Origin: Streptomyces sp. SAJ15
GTDB taxonomy: Bacteria; Actinomycetota; Actinomycetes; Streptomycetales; Streptomycetaceae
DNA: 64,000 bases
Assembly (NCBI RefSeq): GCF_007595705.1
Contig: NZ_NISY01000004.1
Span: forward strand, 434,001 to 498,000
Direction: 5' to 3'
Each line of letters starts with the position of its first letter. Position 1 is the first letter of the stretch. The notes below the pieces were generated by a model, which was not told the origin of the DNA, did no database searches, and was given only the letters and a program-made list of their open reading frames with translations. This document shows, one piece after another, positions 1-9,774 of the stretch. The translations under genes and the position numbers were made by a program.

Positions 1-699
1 CTGCGTCCGCACGTCCGACTGGCGCTGCGAGAGCGACTCCCGCTGTGGTGGCAGACGCGCTGCGGCGTCGAGCCGAGGGCGCTCGCGGCCCTCGGACTGG
101 TGCTGCTGGTGGTGACGGGGTTCGGCGTCCACCACTTCTGGGCCGGGCGACCGCAGACCGTGCGGGCACCGGCGGTCGAACCTCCGCGGGCGGCTCCAGC
201 GGAGCCCGGGCCCCCGAGGGGAGCCGGTCCCACGGCGGCCGCCGGGCCGGGGCGGACGGTCGTGGTCGATGTGGCGGGGCGGGTCCGGGACCCCGGTGTG
301 CACCGGCTGCCGACGGGGTCACGGGTCGCCGACGCTCTCAAGGCGGCGGGCGGGGTGCGGCCCGACACCGATATGAGCGGCCTGAACCGCGCCCGCACGC
401 TGACGGACGGTGAGCAGATCGTCGTCGGCGGCACCCCGGCTCCGGCCCCTGCACCACCCGGTGGTCCCGCCGTTCCGCCGCCCGGGGGCGCGCCCACGCC
501 CGGCAGCGCCCCGGTCAGCCTGAACTCCGCCACCGCCGAACAGCTCGACGCGCTGCCCGGCGTGGGCCCGGTCCTCGCCCAGCACATCCTGGACTACCGC
601 GCGCGGCACGGCGGCTTCCGCTCCGTGGACGAGCTGCGCGACGTCAACGGCATCGGCGACCAGCGCTTCGCCGACCTCAGCCCCCTGGTGCGGCCATGA
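1..699 (+). CDS. comEA: ComEA-like helix-hairpin-helix DNA-binding protein (5' partial)
   Basis: Membrane-anchored DNA-binding protein of the ComEA family, whose members bind incoming double-stranded DNA outside the membrane. The reading frame is open to the left edge, so the true start lies outside the window. Visible in order: a hydrophobic helix (about bases 85-125, LGLVLLVVTGFG), a Pro/Ala-rich linker, an SLBB-like domain (about 255-430, VVDVAGRVRDPGVHRL), a second Pro-rich linker, and two C-terminal helix-hairpin-helix motifs (about 515-690, SLNSATAEQLDALPGVGP). comEC follows 82 bases downstream on the same strand, the usual pairing. Natural transformation is not established in Streptomyces, so the cellular role is open. 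Confidence 0.9.
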   Translation: MRPHVRLALRERLPLWWQTRCGVEPRALAALGLVLLVVTGFGVHHFWAGRPQTVRAPAVEPPRAAPAEPGPPRGAGPTAAAGPGRTVVVDVAGRVRDPGVHRLPTGSRVADALKAAGGVRPDTDMSGLNRARTLTDGEQIVVGGTPAPAPAPPGGPAVPPPGGAPTPGSAPVSLNSATAEQLDALPGVGPVLAQHILDYRARHGGFRSVDELRDVNGIGDQRFADLSPLVRP

Positions 700-781
700 C
701 GCGTCAGCCGCCCCCGGCCGGGGCCACCCCGGAGCGGGCCGGCCGACGCCTGCCCGTGGCGGGCGTCATGAGGGCGGCGCC

Positions 782-3544
782 ATGACGTCCTCGACGCCGA
801 CCTCCGGGCCGGGCCGTGGAGGGACCACCGGCCCGGGCCGGTCACCGATGCGCCGGCCGGCCGGGGCGCGGGCCGCGGTGCACGCACGGGCCGCGGTGCA
901 CAGGGCGGCGGCCTCGCCGCTCGGCGCGTCCGATCCGCACCAGGAGGGGCCGGCCGACCTTCGCCTGGTTCCTCCCGCTCTCGCCGCCTGGGGTGCGGCC
1001 GCGCTGGCGCTGGGGTTGCCGGGAGTCGTCGTGGCGATCGGCTGCGCGGGGGCGGTCCTCGTGGCGGCGGCGCTGTGGTGGGGCGTACTCCGGCGGCACC
1101 GCCCCTCCGGCGGCCCGGTGGGCGAGGGGGCGCGGGGCCCGGCGGCGCGGCGGCGGGCGGCCGGGCCGGTGACCGCCGTGGTGACCGCGTTGTTGTGCGC
1201 CGCCGCGGCCGGCTCGGTCGCGGGTCTCCAGGCCGCTGAGCTGCGCCGGGGACCGGTCGCCGCGTTGGCGGGGCGGTACGCGGAGACCACGGTGGAGCTG
1301 ACGTTGACCGGCGACCCGCGTCAGGTGCGGCCGCGGGTGCGCGGCGCCGCCCCACTGCCGTCCACCGTGGTGGTCCCGGCCGAGACCCTGCGTGTCACCA
1401 CGGTCGGCGGGGCGGTGACGCACACCGAGGTGCCCGTCCTGGTGATGGTCCATCCGCAGGGCCGGGCGCGGGCGGCGTGGCTCGCGCAGCTGCCCTCCAC
1501 CCGGCTGCGGGTGACGGGCCGTCTGGCGCCGTCGACCCGCTCCGGGGACCGGGCGGCGGCCGTCTTACGGGTGCGGGGCGCCGGGCCGCCGCACGTCACG
1601 GCCGGGCCGACGGTGACGCAGCGCGTGGCGGGGCGGCTGCGCGCCGGGCTCCGTGAGGCGAGCGACGGGCTCGCGCCGGACGCCCGGGCGCTGTTGCCGG
1701 GGCTGGTGGTCGGGGACACGGCACGGATTCCACCAGACCTGGACGACGCCTTCCGGGCCACGGACCTGACGCACTTGTTGGCCGTCAGCGGCAGCAACCT
1801 CACGCTGGTGCTCACCCTGCTGATCGGCCCGCCCCGGTCGGCCGCGCGGGCCGAACGGGGCGGCCTTGCCGGGCGGTTGGGCATCCCGCTGCGGGCCACG
1901 GCCCTCCTGGGCGGCGGGCTGACGCTCGCCTTCGTCATCGTGTGCCGCCCGGAGCCCAGCGTGCTGCGGGCCGCCGCCTGCGGCCTGATCACACTGCTGG
2001 CGATCGGCACCGGGCGCCGGCGCGCGCTGCTCCCCGCGCTGGCCGCCGCGGTGCTCGCCCTGGTGCTCTACGACCCGTGGCTGGCGCGGAGTTACGGCTT
2101 TCTGCTCTCCGTGCTGGCCACCGGCGCGCTGCTGCTCATCGCGCCGGGGTGGGGCGCCGCGCTGCGTCGCCGAGGGGTGCCGCCGCGGCTGGCCGAGGTG
2201 CTGGCGGCGGCCGCCGCGGCCCAGGCGGTGTGCGCGCCGGTGATCGTGGTGCTGGCCGCGCGGGTGAGCCTGGTGGCGATCCCCTGCAACCTGCTCGCCG
2301 AGCTCGCGGTGGGCCCCGCCACGGTCCTGGGCTTCGCCGCCCTCGCCGTGGCGCCGCTCGCCCTCCCGGTGGCCCGTGCGCTGGCCTGGCTGGCGGGGTG
2401 GCCGACGGAGTGGATCGCGACGGTGGCCCGGACCGGCGCCGGGCTACCGGGCGCCGAGGCGGGCTGGCCGGGTGGCTGGAGCGGCGGCCTGCTGCTGGCG
2501 GCGGTCACCGCACTCGCCGTGCTGCTGGGACGTCGCCTGACCCGTCACCCCTGGCTGTGCCTGGCCGGCGCGCTGCTCCTCCTGGTGGCGTTGGTGCGCC
2601 CCGCCCCGCTGGCGCGCGTGGTCACCGGGTGGCCGCCGCCCGGCTGGCGCATGGTGGCGTGCGACGTCGGCCAGGGAGACGCCCTGGTGCTGGCGGCGGG
2701 CGCCGGCTCCGCCGTCGTCGTGGACACCGGGCCAGAGCCGCGCACCGTCGACCGGTGCCTGCGCGACCTCGGCGTGGAGCGGATCCCGCTGCTGGTGCTG
2801 ACGCACTTCCACGCCGACCATGTGGCGGGTCTGGCGGGCGCCGTGCGCGGCCGGCCGGTCGGCGCGATCCAGACGACCGCGCTGACCGAGCCGCCCGGCC
2901 AGGCCGCGTTCGTGCGCCGCGTGGCGCGGGCGGCGCGGATCCCCGTGATCACCGCGACGCCGGGTGAGCGACGGCGGACCGGGCCACTGTCCTGGGAGGT
3001 GCTCTGGCCGCCGGGCGGCGCGGCGGCCGCGCGGGATGGGGCGCCCGGTGGCTCGACCGGGTGGCCGGGGGAGGGGCCGAACGACGCGAGCGTGACGCTG
3101 CTGGTCCGCACCGGGGGACTGACCCTGCTGCTTCTGGGCGATCTCGAACCGCCCGCTCAGCGGGCCCTGCTGGCCGCCACGCCGGGGCTCGGGCCGGTCG
3201 ACGTCCTCAAGGTCGCGCACCACGGGTCGGCCTACCAGGACCCGGAGCTGATACGTCGGCTGCGCCCCCGGCTGGCCGTCGTCTCCTGCGGGGCGGACAA
3301 CCCGTACGGGCACCCGTCGCCCCGCACGATCGCGGCGCTGCGCCGGCAGGGCGCGGTGGTGGTGCGCACGGACACCGACGGTCCGATCGCGGTCAGCGGT
3401 GCCGGTGCCGGGCTGCGGGCCTCGGTCAGGGGCGGCAGACGTCGTCGGGTGCGCTCTGCCGGTCGGCGCAGGGCACGTGCTTGTACATGCGCAGGAAGTT
3501 CCGGGCGGTGTCGCTGTTCAGGAAGGCGAGGAACTTGGCGGTGA
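782..3544 (+). CDS. comEC: ComEC/Rec2 family DNA-uptake channel protein
   Basis: About 920-residue polytopic membrane protein of the ComEC/Rec2 family, which carries single-stranded DNA across the membrane. The N-terminal third has hydrophobic helices and a soluble segment. The Competence core starts near residue 305 (PGLVVGDTARIP, then LTHLLAVSGSNL) and is followed by many membrane helices. A C-terminal metallo-beta-lactamase-fold domain begins near residue 620 with the metal motif THFHADH near residue 675, and a later KVAHHGS motif is typical of ComEC. The start is the ATG after GAGGGCGG. The last about 40 residues are Arg-rich, look unlike the family, and overlap the convergent gene by 119 bases. 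Confidence 0.9.
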   Translation: MTSSTPTSGPGRGGTTGPGRSPMRRPAGARAAVHARAAVHRAAASPLGASDPHQEGPADLRLVPPALAAWGAAALALGLPGVVVAIGCAGAVLVAAALWWGVLRRHRPSGGPVGEGARGPAARRRAAGPVTAVVTALLCAAAAGSVAGLQAAELRRGPVAALAGRYAETTVELTLTGDPRQVRPRVRGAAPLPSTVVVPAETLRVTTVGGAVTHTEVPVLVMVHPQGRARAAWLAQLPSTRLRVTGRLAPSTRSGDRAAAVLRVRGAGPPHVTAGPTVTQRVAGRLRAGLREASDGLAPDARALLPGLVVGDTARIPPDLDDAFRATDLTHLLAVSGSNLTLVLTLLIGPPRSAARAERGGLAGRLGIPLRATALLGGGLTLAFVIVCRPEPSVLRAAACGLITLLAIGTGRRRALLPALAAAVLALVLYDPWLARSYGFLLSVLATGALLLIAPGWGAALRRRGVPPRLAEVLAAAAAAQAVCAPVIVVLAARVSLVAIPCNLLAELAVGPATVLGFAALAVAPLALPVARALAWLAGWPTEWIATVARTGAGLPGAEAGWPGGWSGGLLLAAVTALAVLLGRRLTRHPWLCLAGALLLLVALVRPAPLARVVTGWPPPGWRMVACDVGQGDALVLAAGAGSAVVVDTGPEPRTVDRCLRDLGVERIPLLVLTHFHADHVAGLAGAVRGRPVGAIQTTALTEPPGQAAFVRRVARAARIPVITATPGERRRTGPLSWEVLWPPGGAAAARDGAPGGSTGWPGEGPNDASVTLLVRTGGLTLLLLGDLEPPAQRALLAATPGLGPVDVLKVAHHGSAYQDPELIRRLRPRLAVVSCGADNPYGHPSPRTIAALRRQGAVVVRTDTDGPIAVSGAGAGLRASVRGGRRRRVRSAGRRRARACTCAGSSGRCRCSGRRGTWR

Positions 3545-4916
3545 GGGAGCCGTCCTCGGGCCGCCCGTAGGTGTAGAGGTATTCGACCGCCCAGAAGGGA
3601 TAGTCGCGTTGTCTGCCCCATTCGATGTCGGGCTCATGGCCGTCCAGCCGGAGCGTGTGCACGCCGGCGTGCTTGGTGGCCGCGTAGGTCTCCGTGTAGC
3701 CGAGGGCGCCGGGCGTGCGGTTGATCGTGTCGAGCAGGTCCTCGGTGCTGTTCACCTCGCAGCGGGTGACGCGGGCCCGGCGGTCCCGGTCCTTGGTGGC
3801 GCAGTCGAAGGAGGAGACGACGCCGGGCTCGGAGCGGTCGAGCACCGTGGTCTCGAAGGTCCTGCGGGTGCCGGACCTGCTGTCCCGGCTGACCAGGCGT
3901 ATCGGCTGGTCGGCGCCGCCGAGTTGGCGCCAGTTGGTGTAGGTGCCGTCGTAGATCGCCCGCACCTGCCGGCGGGTCAGGCTGTCCACTCCGTTGCGCT
4001 CGTTGACCACCAGGCTGAGCAGGACCACCCCGACCGGTGGTTGACCCTCCAGCCGTCGGTAGGACCTGGGGGCCGGCACGTCCGACATGGCGATGAAGGC
4101 CGGGCTGCCGTTCGGCGCCGAGCGACCCGCGCGATCCAGGTTGCCGAGCCCCGCCAGGCTGCCGCTCTCCCGCACCGTGATCTCGGCCCCCGGGCACTGC
4201 TTCTCGTAGGCGCGGGCCGTCTCCCGCATCGGAGGAGCGAAGGCCGTGGACCCGTCGACGGTGAGCCGCCCGGACGCGCACTCCATGCGGACGGGCTCCT
4301 CGGCGGCCGAGTTGAGCAGCAGCCCGCCCAACAGCCCGACCAGGACGATGAAGGTCGCGCCGAGAGCGAGGCTGGGGGTGCTCGGCCCACGGCGCTGCGC
4401 GTTGCGTCTGACGCGGCCACCGCTGAGGAAGCCGTCCAGGGTGACCGAGTCGCCCGAACCGGACAGCAGGACCAGCAGCTTGAAGTGGTCACGCTTGTTG
4501 AGCGGCACGCGGGGGATGGCGAGTCGACTGCCGTCGGGGCGCAGACCGCCGTTGCGGTCGAGCATGGCGGTGAGCGTGGACGGATTGGCGTCGGGCACCT
4601 CGACCCCGATGATGGTGCGACCGGGGAAGTCGACGGTGAGCGGCTCCTGGTAGTCGTTGCGCACGATGTCCTTGCTGCCGTCGTTCTCGATCCGCAGCAG
4701 CGCCAGCGTGGCGTCGGGCACCTCCCGGTTCTCCCGCAGCAGCCGCAGCTGCACCATGCTGTGCGCGGCCTGTGGATTGACGCCGATCGCGGTGTCCATC
4801 TGCACCCGGTAGCCGATGCGTTTGCGGCCCGGCAGAAAGCGCTCCACCGCCCAGACCACCCCGGTGGTCACCAGCCCGGCCAGCGCCAGAATCGTCTCGG
4901 TGTCAGGCAGGGCCAT
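3426..4916 (-). CDS. Membrane-anchored PstS-like substrate-binding protein
   Basis: About 496-residue protein. It has an N-terminal membrane helix (residues about 8-26), a cytoplasmic region of about 130 residues, a second strong helix (ALGATFIVLVGLLGGLLL), and a C-terminal phosphate-binding-protein-like domain (VDGSTAFAPPMRETARAYE, SRDSRSGTRRTFE). The latter resembles PstS/PBP_like_2, which bind oxyanions. Unlike PstS it is not a lipoprotein and has no pst genes beside it, so a sensory or scaffold role is as likely as transport. The ATG at 4916 is preferred over 4955 because GAGG sits 6 bases before it. The 3' end overlaps comEC tail to tail. Confidence 0.75.
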   Translation of the reverse strand: MALPDTETILALAGLVTTGVVWAVERFLPGRKRIGYRVQMDTAIGVNPQAAHSMVQLRLLRENREVPDATLALLRIENDGSKDIVRNDYQEPLTVDFPGRTIIGVEVPDANPSTLTAMLDRNGGLRPDGSRLAIPRVPLNKRDHFKLLVLLSGSGDSVTLDGFLSGGRVRRNAQRRGPSTPSLALGATFIVLVGLLGGLLLNSAAEEPVRMECASGRLTVDGSTAFAPPMRETARAYEKQCPGAEITVRESGSLAGLGNLDRAGRSAPNGSPAFIAMSDVPAPRSYRRLEGQPPVGVVLLSLVVNERNGVDSLTRRQVRAIYDGTYTNWRQLGGADQPIRLVSRDSRSGTRRTFETTVLDRSEPGVVSSFDCATKDRDRRARVTRCEVNSTEDLLDTINRTPGALGYTETYAATKHAGVHTLRLDGHEPDIEWGRQRDYPFWAVEYLYTYGRPEDGSLTAKFLAFLNSDTARNFLRMYKHVPCADRQSAPDDVCRP

Positions 4917-5023
4917 GGCAACCTCGCACACATGGTCGGATGTGGGTCCGAGCAATCTACGAAGGAGGCACGGCTTCCGCGGGGGCTTCGAAAAGCGGTC
5001 ACCAGAGGTTCATCGTCCGGCCC

Positions 5024-5497
5024 TCAGACCGTCCACACCCCGCCCCGCATCAGGTGCCGTCCCGGCATCTCCGGCATCTCGTGCCACACCTGCACCTCCG
5101 TCAGCAGCACCCGGTGGTAGGCGTAGGCGTGGCCGTTGCGCGGGTGTCGAGGGTCCCAGCCGGCCTTGGCGGCGAAGGCGTCCGCCGTCGCGGCCGGCAC
5201 CTCGTCCACCCGGACGACATCCGCCACCCGGCCCTCCAACAGCGCCACATCGCGGGTGTGCGCCAGCGAGAGCCGCACCGGACGGCCGGGCTCGCCCAGG
5301 TTGCGACCCGTGGGATTGGACCTGCGGGTGGAGAGCCATATCGCCTCCCCGTCCCACAGGAACGACAGCGCGACCAGACAGGGCACCCCCGCGGAGTCGG
5401 CCGAGGCGACCCAGATGTCCTCCTCGCGCTCCAGCCTCTCCAGCAGATCGCGCCTGCGCTGCTCCGCGCTGCGCACGGCCGTGCTCTGCACCGCCAT
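5024..5497 (-). CDS. Pyridoxamine 5'-phosphate oxidase (PPOX) family protein
   Basis: 157-residue protein with a split-barrel FMN-binding fold. Typical elements are an early strand WVASADSAGVPCLVALSFLWDGEAIWLST and a basic TRRSNPTGRNL segment, then PVRLSLAHTRDVALLEGRV. Relatives include flavin- or F420-dependent oxidoreductases and heme-binding proteins, so the substrate cannot be assigned. The start at 5497 is supported by GAGGAG eight bases upstream; the upstream extension of the frame is low-complexity. It is 52 bases downstream of the STAS gene in the same direction and may be cotranscribed with it. Confidence 0.8.
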   Translation of the reverse strand: MAVQSTAVRSAEQRRRDLLERLEREEDIWVASADSAGVPCLVALSFLWDGEAIWLSTRRSNPTGRNLGEPGRPVRLSLAHTRDVALLEGRVADVVRVDEVPAATADAFAAKAGWDPRHPRNGHAYAYHRVLLTEVQVWHEMPEMPGRHLMRGGVWTV

Positions 5498-5549
5498 GGG
5501 GGGCTCCTCACCTGGGGTTATGCGGTTGCCGGGGCGAACCCCCGGCACG

Positions 5550-5972
5550 CTACCCGCGGGCGCTGCCCGCCGCCTCGGGCGCGGGACGTAGGGCTGCCGC
5601 CCGACGCCGGGCGAGCTCCTCCACCACACGCGGCAGACCCTCCTCGGCCGCCGCCACGCTGGAGAAGATCGGGAACACCTTGACCAGGCCGGTGATCCGG
5701 AAGATCTTCAGAAGGCGTTCCTCGGTGCAGACCAGCCCCACGGAGCCGTCGTGGGCCCGACAGCGCTTGAGCCCGCCCGTGATGACTCCCAGGCCCGTGC
5801 TGTCCAGATAGTCCACACCGTTCATGTCGATGATCAGGTGGGAGCGCCCGTGGTTGACCAGCTCGATGAGCACCTCCCGCAGCTTCGGGGCGGTGTAGAC
5901 ATCGCATTCGCCGACCGTCGTGACGACGGTCATCTCGTCGGAGACATGCTCATAGGTGATGCTCAGGTCCAT
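5550..5972 (-). CDS. STAS-domain anti-sigma factor antagonist (BldG-like)
   Basis: 140-residue protein whose first about 112 residues closely resemble BldG. It opens [10 protein letters not shown] and contains [12 protein letters not shown], then the phosphorylation segment YLDSTGLGV, then [18 protein letters not shown]. In partner-switching systems the serine of DSTG is phosphorylated by an anti-sigma kinase, and the unphosphorylated form releases a sigma factor. An Ala/Arg-rich tail of about 25 residues is added. The start at 5972 follows AGGGGAAG; the longer frame upstream is not protein-like. A clear paralogue lies at 9775-10158, on the other side of the big NTPase gene. Confidence 0.9.
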   Translation of the reverse strand: MDLSITYEHVSDEMTVVTTVGECDVYTAPKLREVLIELVNHGRSHLIIDMNGVDYLDSTGLGVITGGLKRCRAHDGSVGLVCTEERLLKIFRITGLVKVFPIFSSVAAAEEGLPRVVEELARRRAAALRPAPEAAGSARG

Positions 5973-6004
5973 GGCTTCCCCTGCGCGGAGCGTGTCTGAC
6001 AAGT

Positions 6005-6289
6005 CTACGACCGGGACCGGTCGTGCCCACCCATGGGCGACAACGCGCGGGTCCAGCAGATCAGTTGACGTACGATCCGTTCCGCCCGCGCCCCACCGGC
6101 CGGCCAGAACGGCAGCAGAGCGAGAGCGGGCAGGCTGGCGACGGTGACCAGCAGCAGCGCCGGTACGAGCAGGGCCGCAACCGCCACCGCGCGCAGCGCG
6201 TCGCCCCAACGGGCGGCGGCGCGAACGACGAGGGAGACGAGGGAAAGGGGAACGGGCGGCAAGGCGGCCTCCAGACGGGCTGATGTCAC
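6005..6289 (-). CDS. Small hypothetical membrane protein
   Basis: Possible 94-residue protein starting at GTG 6289. It has an amphipathic N-terminus and two adjacent hydrophobic stretches ([30 protein letters not shown]) separated by a proline, then a polar C-terminus rich in Arg. It lies 32 bases upstream of the STAS gene in the same direction and diverges from the NTPase gene. No clear ribosome binding site precedes the GTG, and no family is recognised. The hydrophobic composition is unlike a chance shadow frame. Confidence 0.45.
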   Translation of the reverse strand: MTSARLEAALPPVPLSLVSLVVRAAARWGDALRAVAVAALLVPALLLVTVASLPALALLPFWPAGGARAERIVRQLICWTRALSPMGGHDRSRS

Positions 6290-6412
6290 GCCAGGTGGTG
6301 CCGGCGGGCGGTGGTGCGCCGCCGGTGGTTTCCACGATGGGGCCGGGCACGAGGGCGTCGACCGGAGGCGACGGGTGGCGACGGGGCCGGGGCCGGCCGA
6401 GGAGGGGATGCG

Positions 6413-9400
6413 ATGGGACGCGATGAGGAGGGCCGGGGCCACCGCCGCGGCGGTGGCCACGGGGAGCACGACAGGGCCGACGGGGGGAGCGAGGGACGCG
6501 GCGACGGACGGGACGGACGCGGTGAGGGACGCAAACCGCGGACGGTCGCCCCGCCGCGCGTGCCGCCGGGCGCGCTGCGCGAGTTCAAGCGGTATCTGTA
6601 CCGGCTCTACCTCACCGCGGGCGCGCCCAGCCTGGAGGGCATCGCCGCCCTCATCGCGGAGGACGACGGCCTTCCCGGCGCCCCCGGCAAGGACACCGTC
6701 GCCCGGCTGTTGAGCGGCGGACGGCTGCCGAGGCTCCAGGACGCCGAGTCGGTGGCGGCCGTGCTGGGCCGCGAGGCCGACCACGGTCGGGACCCCGCCG
6801 AGGTGGTCGCCCGCACCCGTGAGCTGTGGGTGGCGGCCAACGAGAACCCCGTGCCGCCGCTGCGGACCGTCGAGGAGTGGGGCCCGTTCCGGCTCGGGGT
6901 GCACCACGCCGTCGCCGCCGACGGCCAGCGGACCGATCCGCTCACCCCCTACATCGAGCGCAACCACGACGAGACCCTGCGGGACCGGCTGCGGCAGGCG
7001 GCGGTCAGCCGGCAGTCCGTGCTGGTCGTGCTCGTCGGCCAGTCGTCCACCGGCAAGACCCGCGCCGGCTACGAGGCGGTGCGCGCCGAACTGCCCGGCT
7101 GGCCGCTGCTGTTCCCCGCCGACGCGGAGGAGCTCGCCGGCTGGGTCGCCGCCGACGCCGTCGACGCCCGCAGCGTGCTGTGGCTCAACGAGACCCAGCG
7201 CTACCTCTCCGGTACCGCGGGAGAGGTCGCGGCCCGCGCCCTGGCCACCCTGCTGGAGCGGGTCACCCCGCTCGCGGTGGTCGGCAGCATGTGGCCGGAG
7301 TACGCGCGCAAGCTGACCGCGCGTCCGGCCGGAACGCAGGACCGGAACTTCCACGCCCGTGGCCTGCTGGAGCTCCATCGGGCCGAGATCCATGTGCCGG
7401 ACCACTTCGCCGGCGGCCTGCCGCGCGTCGGCGAGGCCGCCGCGCGAGACCCGCGGCTGGCCGCCGCGCTGCGGGTGGCCGGGGCCGAGGCCCGGGTGCT
7501 GCAACAGCTCACCGGCGGCCCGGAGCTGGTGCGCCGGTACGACGAGGGGCCGGGCAACGCCTTCACCGAGATCGAACACGCGGTCCTCACCGCGGCGGTC
7601 GACGCCCGACGCCTGGGGCACACCAGCGCGCTCCCCGCGGAACTGCTCGCCGAAGCCGTCGCCGGATACCTCCCGACCACCGCGCGGGTCACCCATGACC
7701 GCGACTGGTTCGCCGCCGCCGTCGCCGCCCTGTGCCCGCGGCCGCACGCCAACGGCACGCTCACCGCGCTCGTCCCGGACCGGGTCGCCCCGGGTCTCGG
7801 CGCCGCCGACGGCTACCACCCCGCCGACTACCTCGACCAGAGCGTGCGCCGCTCGCGCGGCCATCTGGCCCCACCCGCCCAGCTCTGGCAGGCGGCCGAG
7901 CGGCACGCGCGCACCGCCGACGACCTGTACGCCCTGGGCCACGCGGCCGAGGACCGACGGCGGTACGGCCACGCGTTACGGCTCTACCAGCGCGCCGTCG
8001 ACCACGGCAGCCCCGCGGCCCGAGCGGCTCTCGCCTCGCTCCTCGACGCCGTCGGCGACCACATCGGGGCGGAGGCCGCGGCCGCGGACTGCCCGCGCGC
8101 CTGGGCGGCCCTGGCCATGGCCCGTGAGGCCGGCGGCGACCTGCCCGGCGCCGAGCGCGCCTACCGCGTCGCGGCCGAGACCGGCGAGCCCTGGGCCTGG
8201 GCACCCTTGGCCCGCATCCGGGAGAACGCCGAGGATCCGGAGGGCGCCGAGGAGATCGCCTGCCGCGCGGCCGCCGAGGGACATCCGCAGGTGTGGCTCA
8301 CCCTGGCCCGGCTGCGCGAGCGCTCCTCCCCGGCCCGCTCCCGAGCGCGGCCCGCGCCGGGGGCGGGAACGGGGACGGTCACCGGCAGGCCGTCGGACCC
8401 GGCGTCGGGGCCCGACCCGGTCGGCGGGGGCGGCACCGCGAACGGCACGGGAGTGCACGAGGGCGCGACCGCGAACGGCAGCCGCACCTCGCCGCCGCGC
8501 GGGGCGGAACCGGCCCTGGAAGGCCGCCTGCCGAGGGGCACGGGCACCCGCCTCCCCGCCCCACCCGGCCGGTGCGTCCCCAGGGTGGACGCCCACGCCT
8601 CGCGACCGGAGGAAGCCCCGAAACCGGGGGGTACGGCGGCCACGGCGGGAGTCGAGGGAGCGCCGGTCGAGCCCGCCGAGCGCGCCTACGCGGCGGCCGC
8701 GGCAGCGGGAGAGCCCTGGGGTTGGCTGGGCCTGGCCCGGCTGCGCGAGCGGGCCGGGGACGTGCCGGGCGCCGAGACCGCCTACGGTCAGGCCGCCGCG
8801 GCAGGGGTCACCGCCGCCTGGACCCACCTGGTCCAGTTGCGCCGGCGGTCCGGAGACCCGGCCGGGGCGGAGGAGGCGGCCGTCCGCGCGGCCGAGTACG
8901 GGGACGCCGAGGCGTGGAGCGTGCTGGCCCGGCTCCTGGAGCAGCAGGGCGACCTGCCGGGGGCCGAGCGCGGCTACGCGGCCGCCGCGGCCACCGGCGC
9001 CAGCAGCGCCCTCGCCCGCCTGGCCGGGCTCCGCGAGGAGTGCGGGGACCGTCCGGGCGCCGAGCGCGCCGCGGTCGACGCCGGGCGGGACGGCGACGGC
9101 GAGGCGTGGAGCACGCTGGCCCGGTTGCGGGAGGCGGCGGGCGACGGCGACGGCGCCGAGTACGCCGCCGCCCAGGCGTCCCGCACCGGGGACGCCGAGA
9201 TCTGGACCGTGCTCGCCCGACTGCGCGAGGCGGCGGGGGACCGGGTGGGCGCCGAGCGCGCGGCCGACGAGGCCGCCGAGAACGGCGACCCCGACGCCTG
9301 GGCCGCGCTCTCCCGGATCCGGGAGCGGGCCGAGGACCGGCGGGGGTCGGAGTGCGCCGTTCGACGGGCGGTCGACGTCGGCGGCACCGGCGCCTGGGCG

Positions 9401-9694
9401 GCCCTCGGCCGGGTTCGGGAACAACACGGTGACGCCCCGGCGGCCGAACGCGCCTACCTCGCCGCGACCGCCCTGGGCGACACGGACGCCTGGGGCGACC
9501 TGGCCCGACTGTACGAGGAGACCGGCGACCGGCGCCGCGCGGAACAGGCGTACCGCACGGCCGTCGACGCGGGCGACACCGAGGCGTGGGGCGGGCTGCT
9601 GCGCGTGCTGCGCCCGGGCGGCGGCCGGCGGCTTGAGCCGCGCCGGCGGCGCCACGGCCTCGACGCGGCCGGCGGCTTCGCCGAGGTGCTGTGA
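6413..9694 (+). CDS. STAND-like P-loop NTPase with TPR/Sel1-like repeats
   Basis: About 1093-residue cytoplasmic protein. After a Gly/Arg/Asp-rich leader there is an N-terminal helical domain (residues about 50-130, [15 protein letters not shown]) resembling the HTH-like module of Streptomyces NTPase regulators. A P-loop domain follows, with Walker A GQSSTGKT near residue 210 and an acidic strand SVLWLNE near 260. From about residue 500 on there are 33-34-residue helical repeats of the form GD-x2-GAE-x6-AA-x2-GD-x2-AW-x2-LARLRE. A low-complexity linker (about 640-752) interrupts them. The start at 6413 follows GGAGGGG. The architecture fits signal-sensing STAND proteins, including some immune NTPases, but no effector domain is recognised. 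Confidence 0.7.
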   Translation: MGRDEEGRGHRRGGGHGEHDRADGGSEGRGDGRDGRGEGRKPRTVAPPRVPPGALREFKRYLYRLYLTAGAPSLEGIAALIAEDDGLPGAPGKDTVARLLSGGRLPRLQDAESVAAVLGREADHGRDPAEVVARTRELWVAANENPVPPLRTVEEWGPFRLGVHHAVAADGQRTDPLTPYIERNHDETLRDRLRQAAVSRQSVLVVLVGQSSTGKTRAGYEAVRAELPGWPLLFPADAEELAGWVAADAVDARSVLWLNETQRYLSGTAGEVAARALATLLERVTPLAVVGSMWPEYARKLTARPAGTQDRNFHARGLLELHRAEIHVPDHFAGGLPRVGEAAARDPRLAAALRVAGAEARVLQQLTGGPELVRRYDEGPGNAFTEIEHAVLTAAVDARRLGHTSALPAELLAEAVAGYLPTTARVTHDRDWFAAAVAALCPRPHANGTLTALVPDRVAPGLGAADGYHPADYLDQSVRRSRGHLAPPAQLWQAAERHARTADDLYALGHAAEDRRRYGHALRLYQRAVDHGSPAARAALASLLDAVGDHIGAEAAAADCPRAWAALAMAREAGGDLPGAERAYRVAAETGEPWAWAPLARIRENAEDPEGAEEIACRAAAEGHPQVWLTLARLRERSSPARSRARPAPGAGTGTVTGRPSDPASGPDPVGGGGTANGTGVHEGATANGSRTSPPRGAEPALEGRLPRGTGTRLPAPPGRCVPRVDAHASRPEEAPKPGGTAATAGVEGAPVEPAERAYAAAAAAGEPWGWLGLARLRERAGDVPGAETAYGQAAAAGVTAAWTHLVQLRRRSGDPAGAEEAAVRAAEYGDAEAWSVLARLLEQQGDLPGAERGYAAAAATGASSALARLAGLREECGDRPGAERAAVDAGRDGDGEAWSTLARLREAAGDGDGAEYAAAQASRTGDAEIWTVLARLREAAGDRVGAERAADEAAENGDPDAWAALSRIRERAEDRRGSECAVRRAVDVGGTGAWAALGRVREQHGDAPAAERAYLAATALGDTDAWGDLARLYEETGDRRRAEQAYRTAVDAGDTEAWGGLLRVLRPGGGRRLEPRRRRHGLDAAGGFAEVL

Positions 9695-9704
9695 CTCCTT
9701 GATC

Positions 9705-9736
9705 CTGTTGCCCTGTTGCCCTGTTGCCCTGTGACC
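9705..9736. repeat. 8-bp tandem repeat (CTGTTGCC)
   Basis: Three exact copies of CTGTTGCC and a fourth, altered copy (CTGTGACC) lie just after the NTPase stop codon, between two convergent genes. Such a repeat is prone to slippage but lies outside any coding frame assigned here. Confidence 0.8.
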
Positions 9737-9774
9737 GCGCGGCCCCGCGGCAGAGCGGGCCGCCCCCGCTGCGG

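Noticed and set aside
6005-7972. Long minus-strand frame opposite the NTPase gene
   Set aside because: It mirrors the high-GC third positions of the plus-strand gene. Only its last about 94 codons, outside that gene, look protein-like and are called separately.
7976-9655. 559-codon minus-strand frame opposite the TPR repeats
   Set aside because: Antisense shadow of the repeat-encoding DNA; repetitive Gly/Arg/Ala composition mirrors the real gene.
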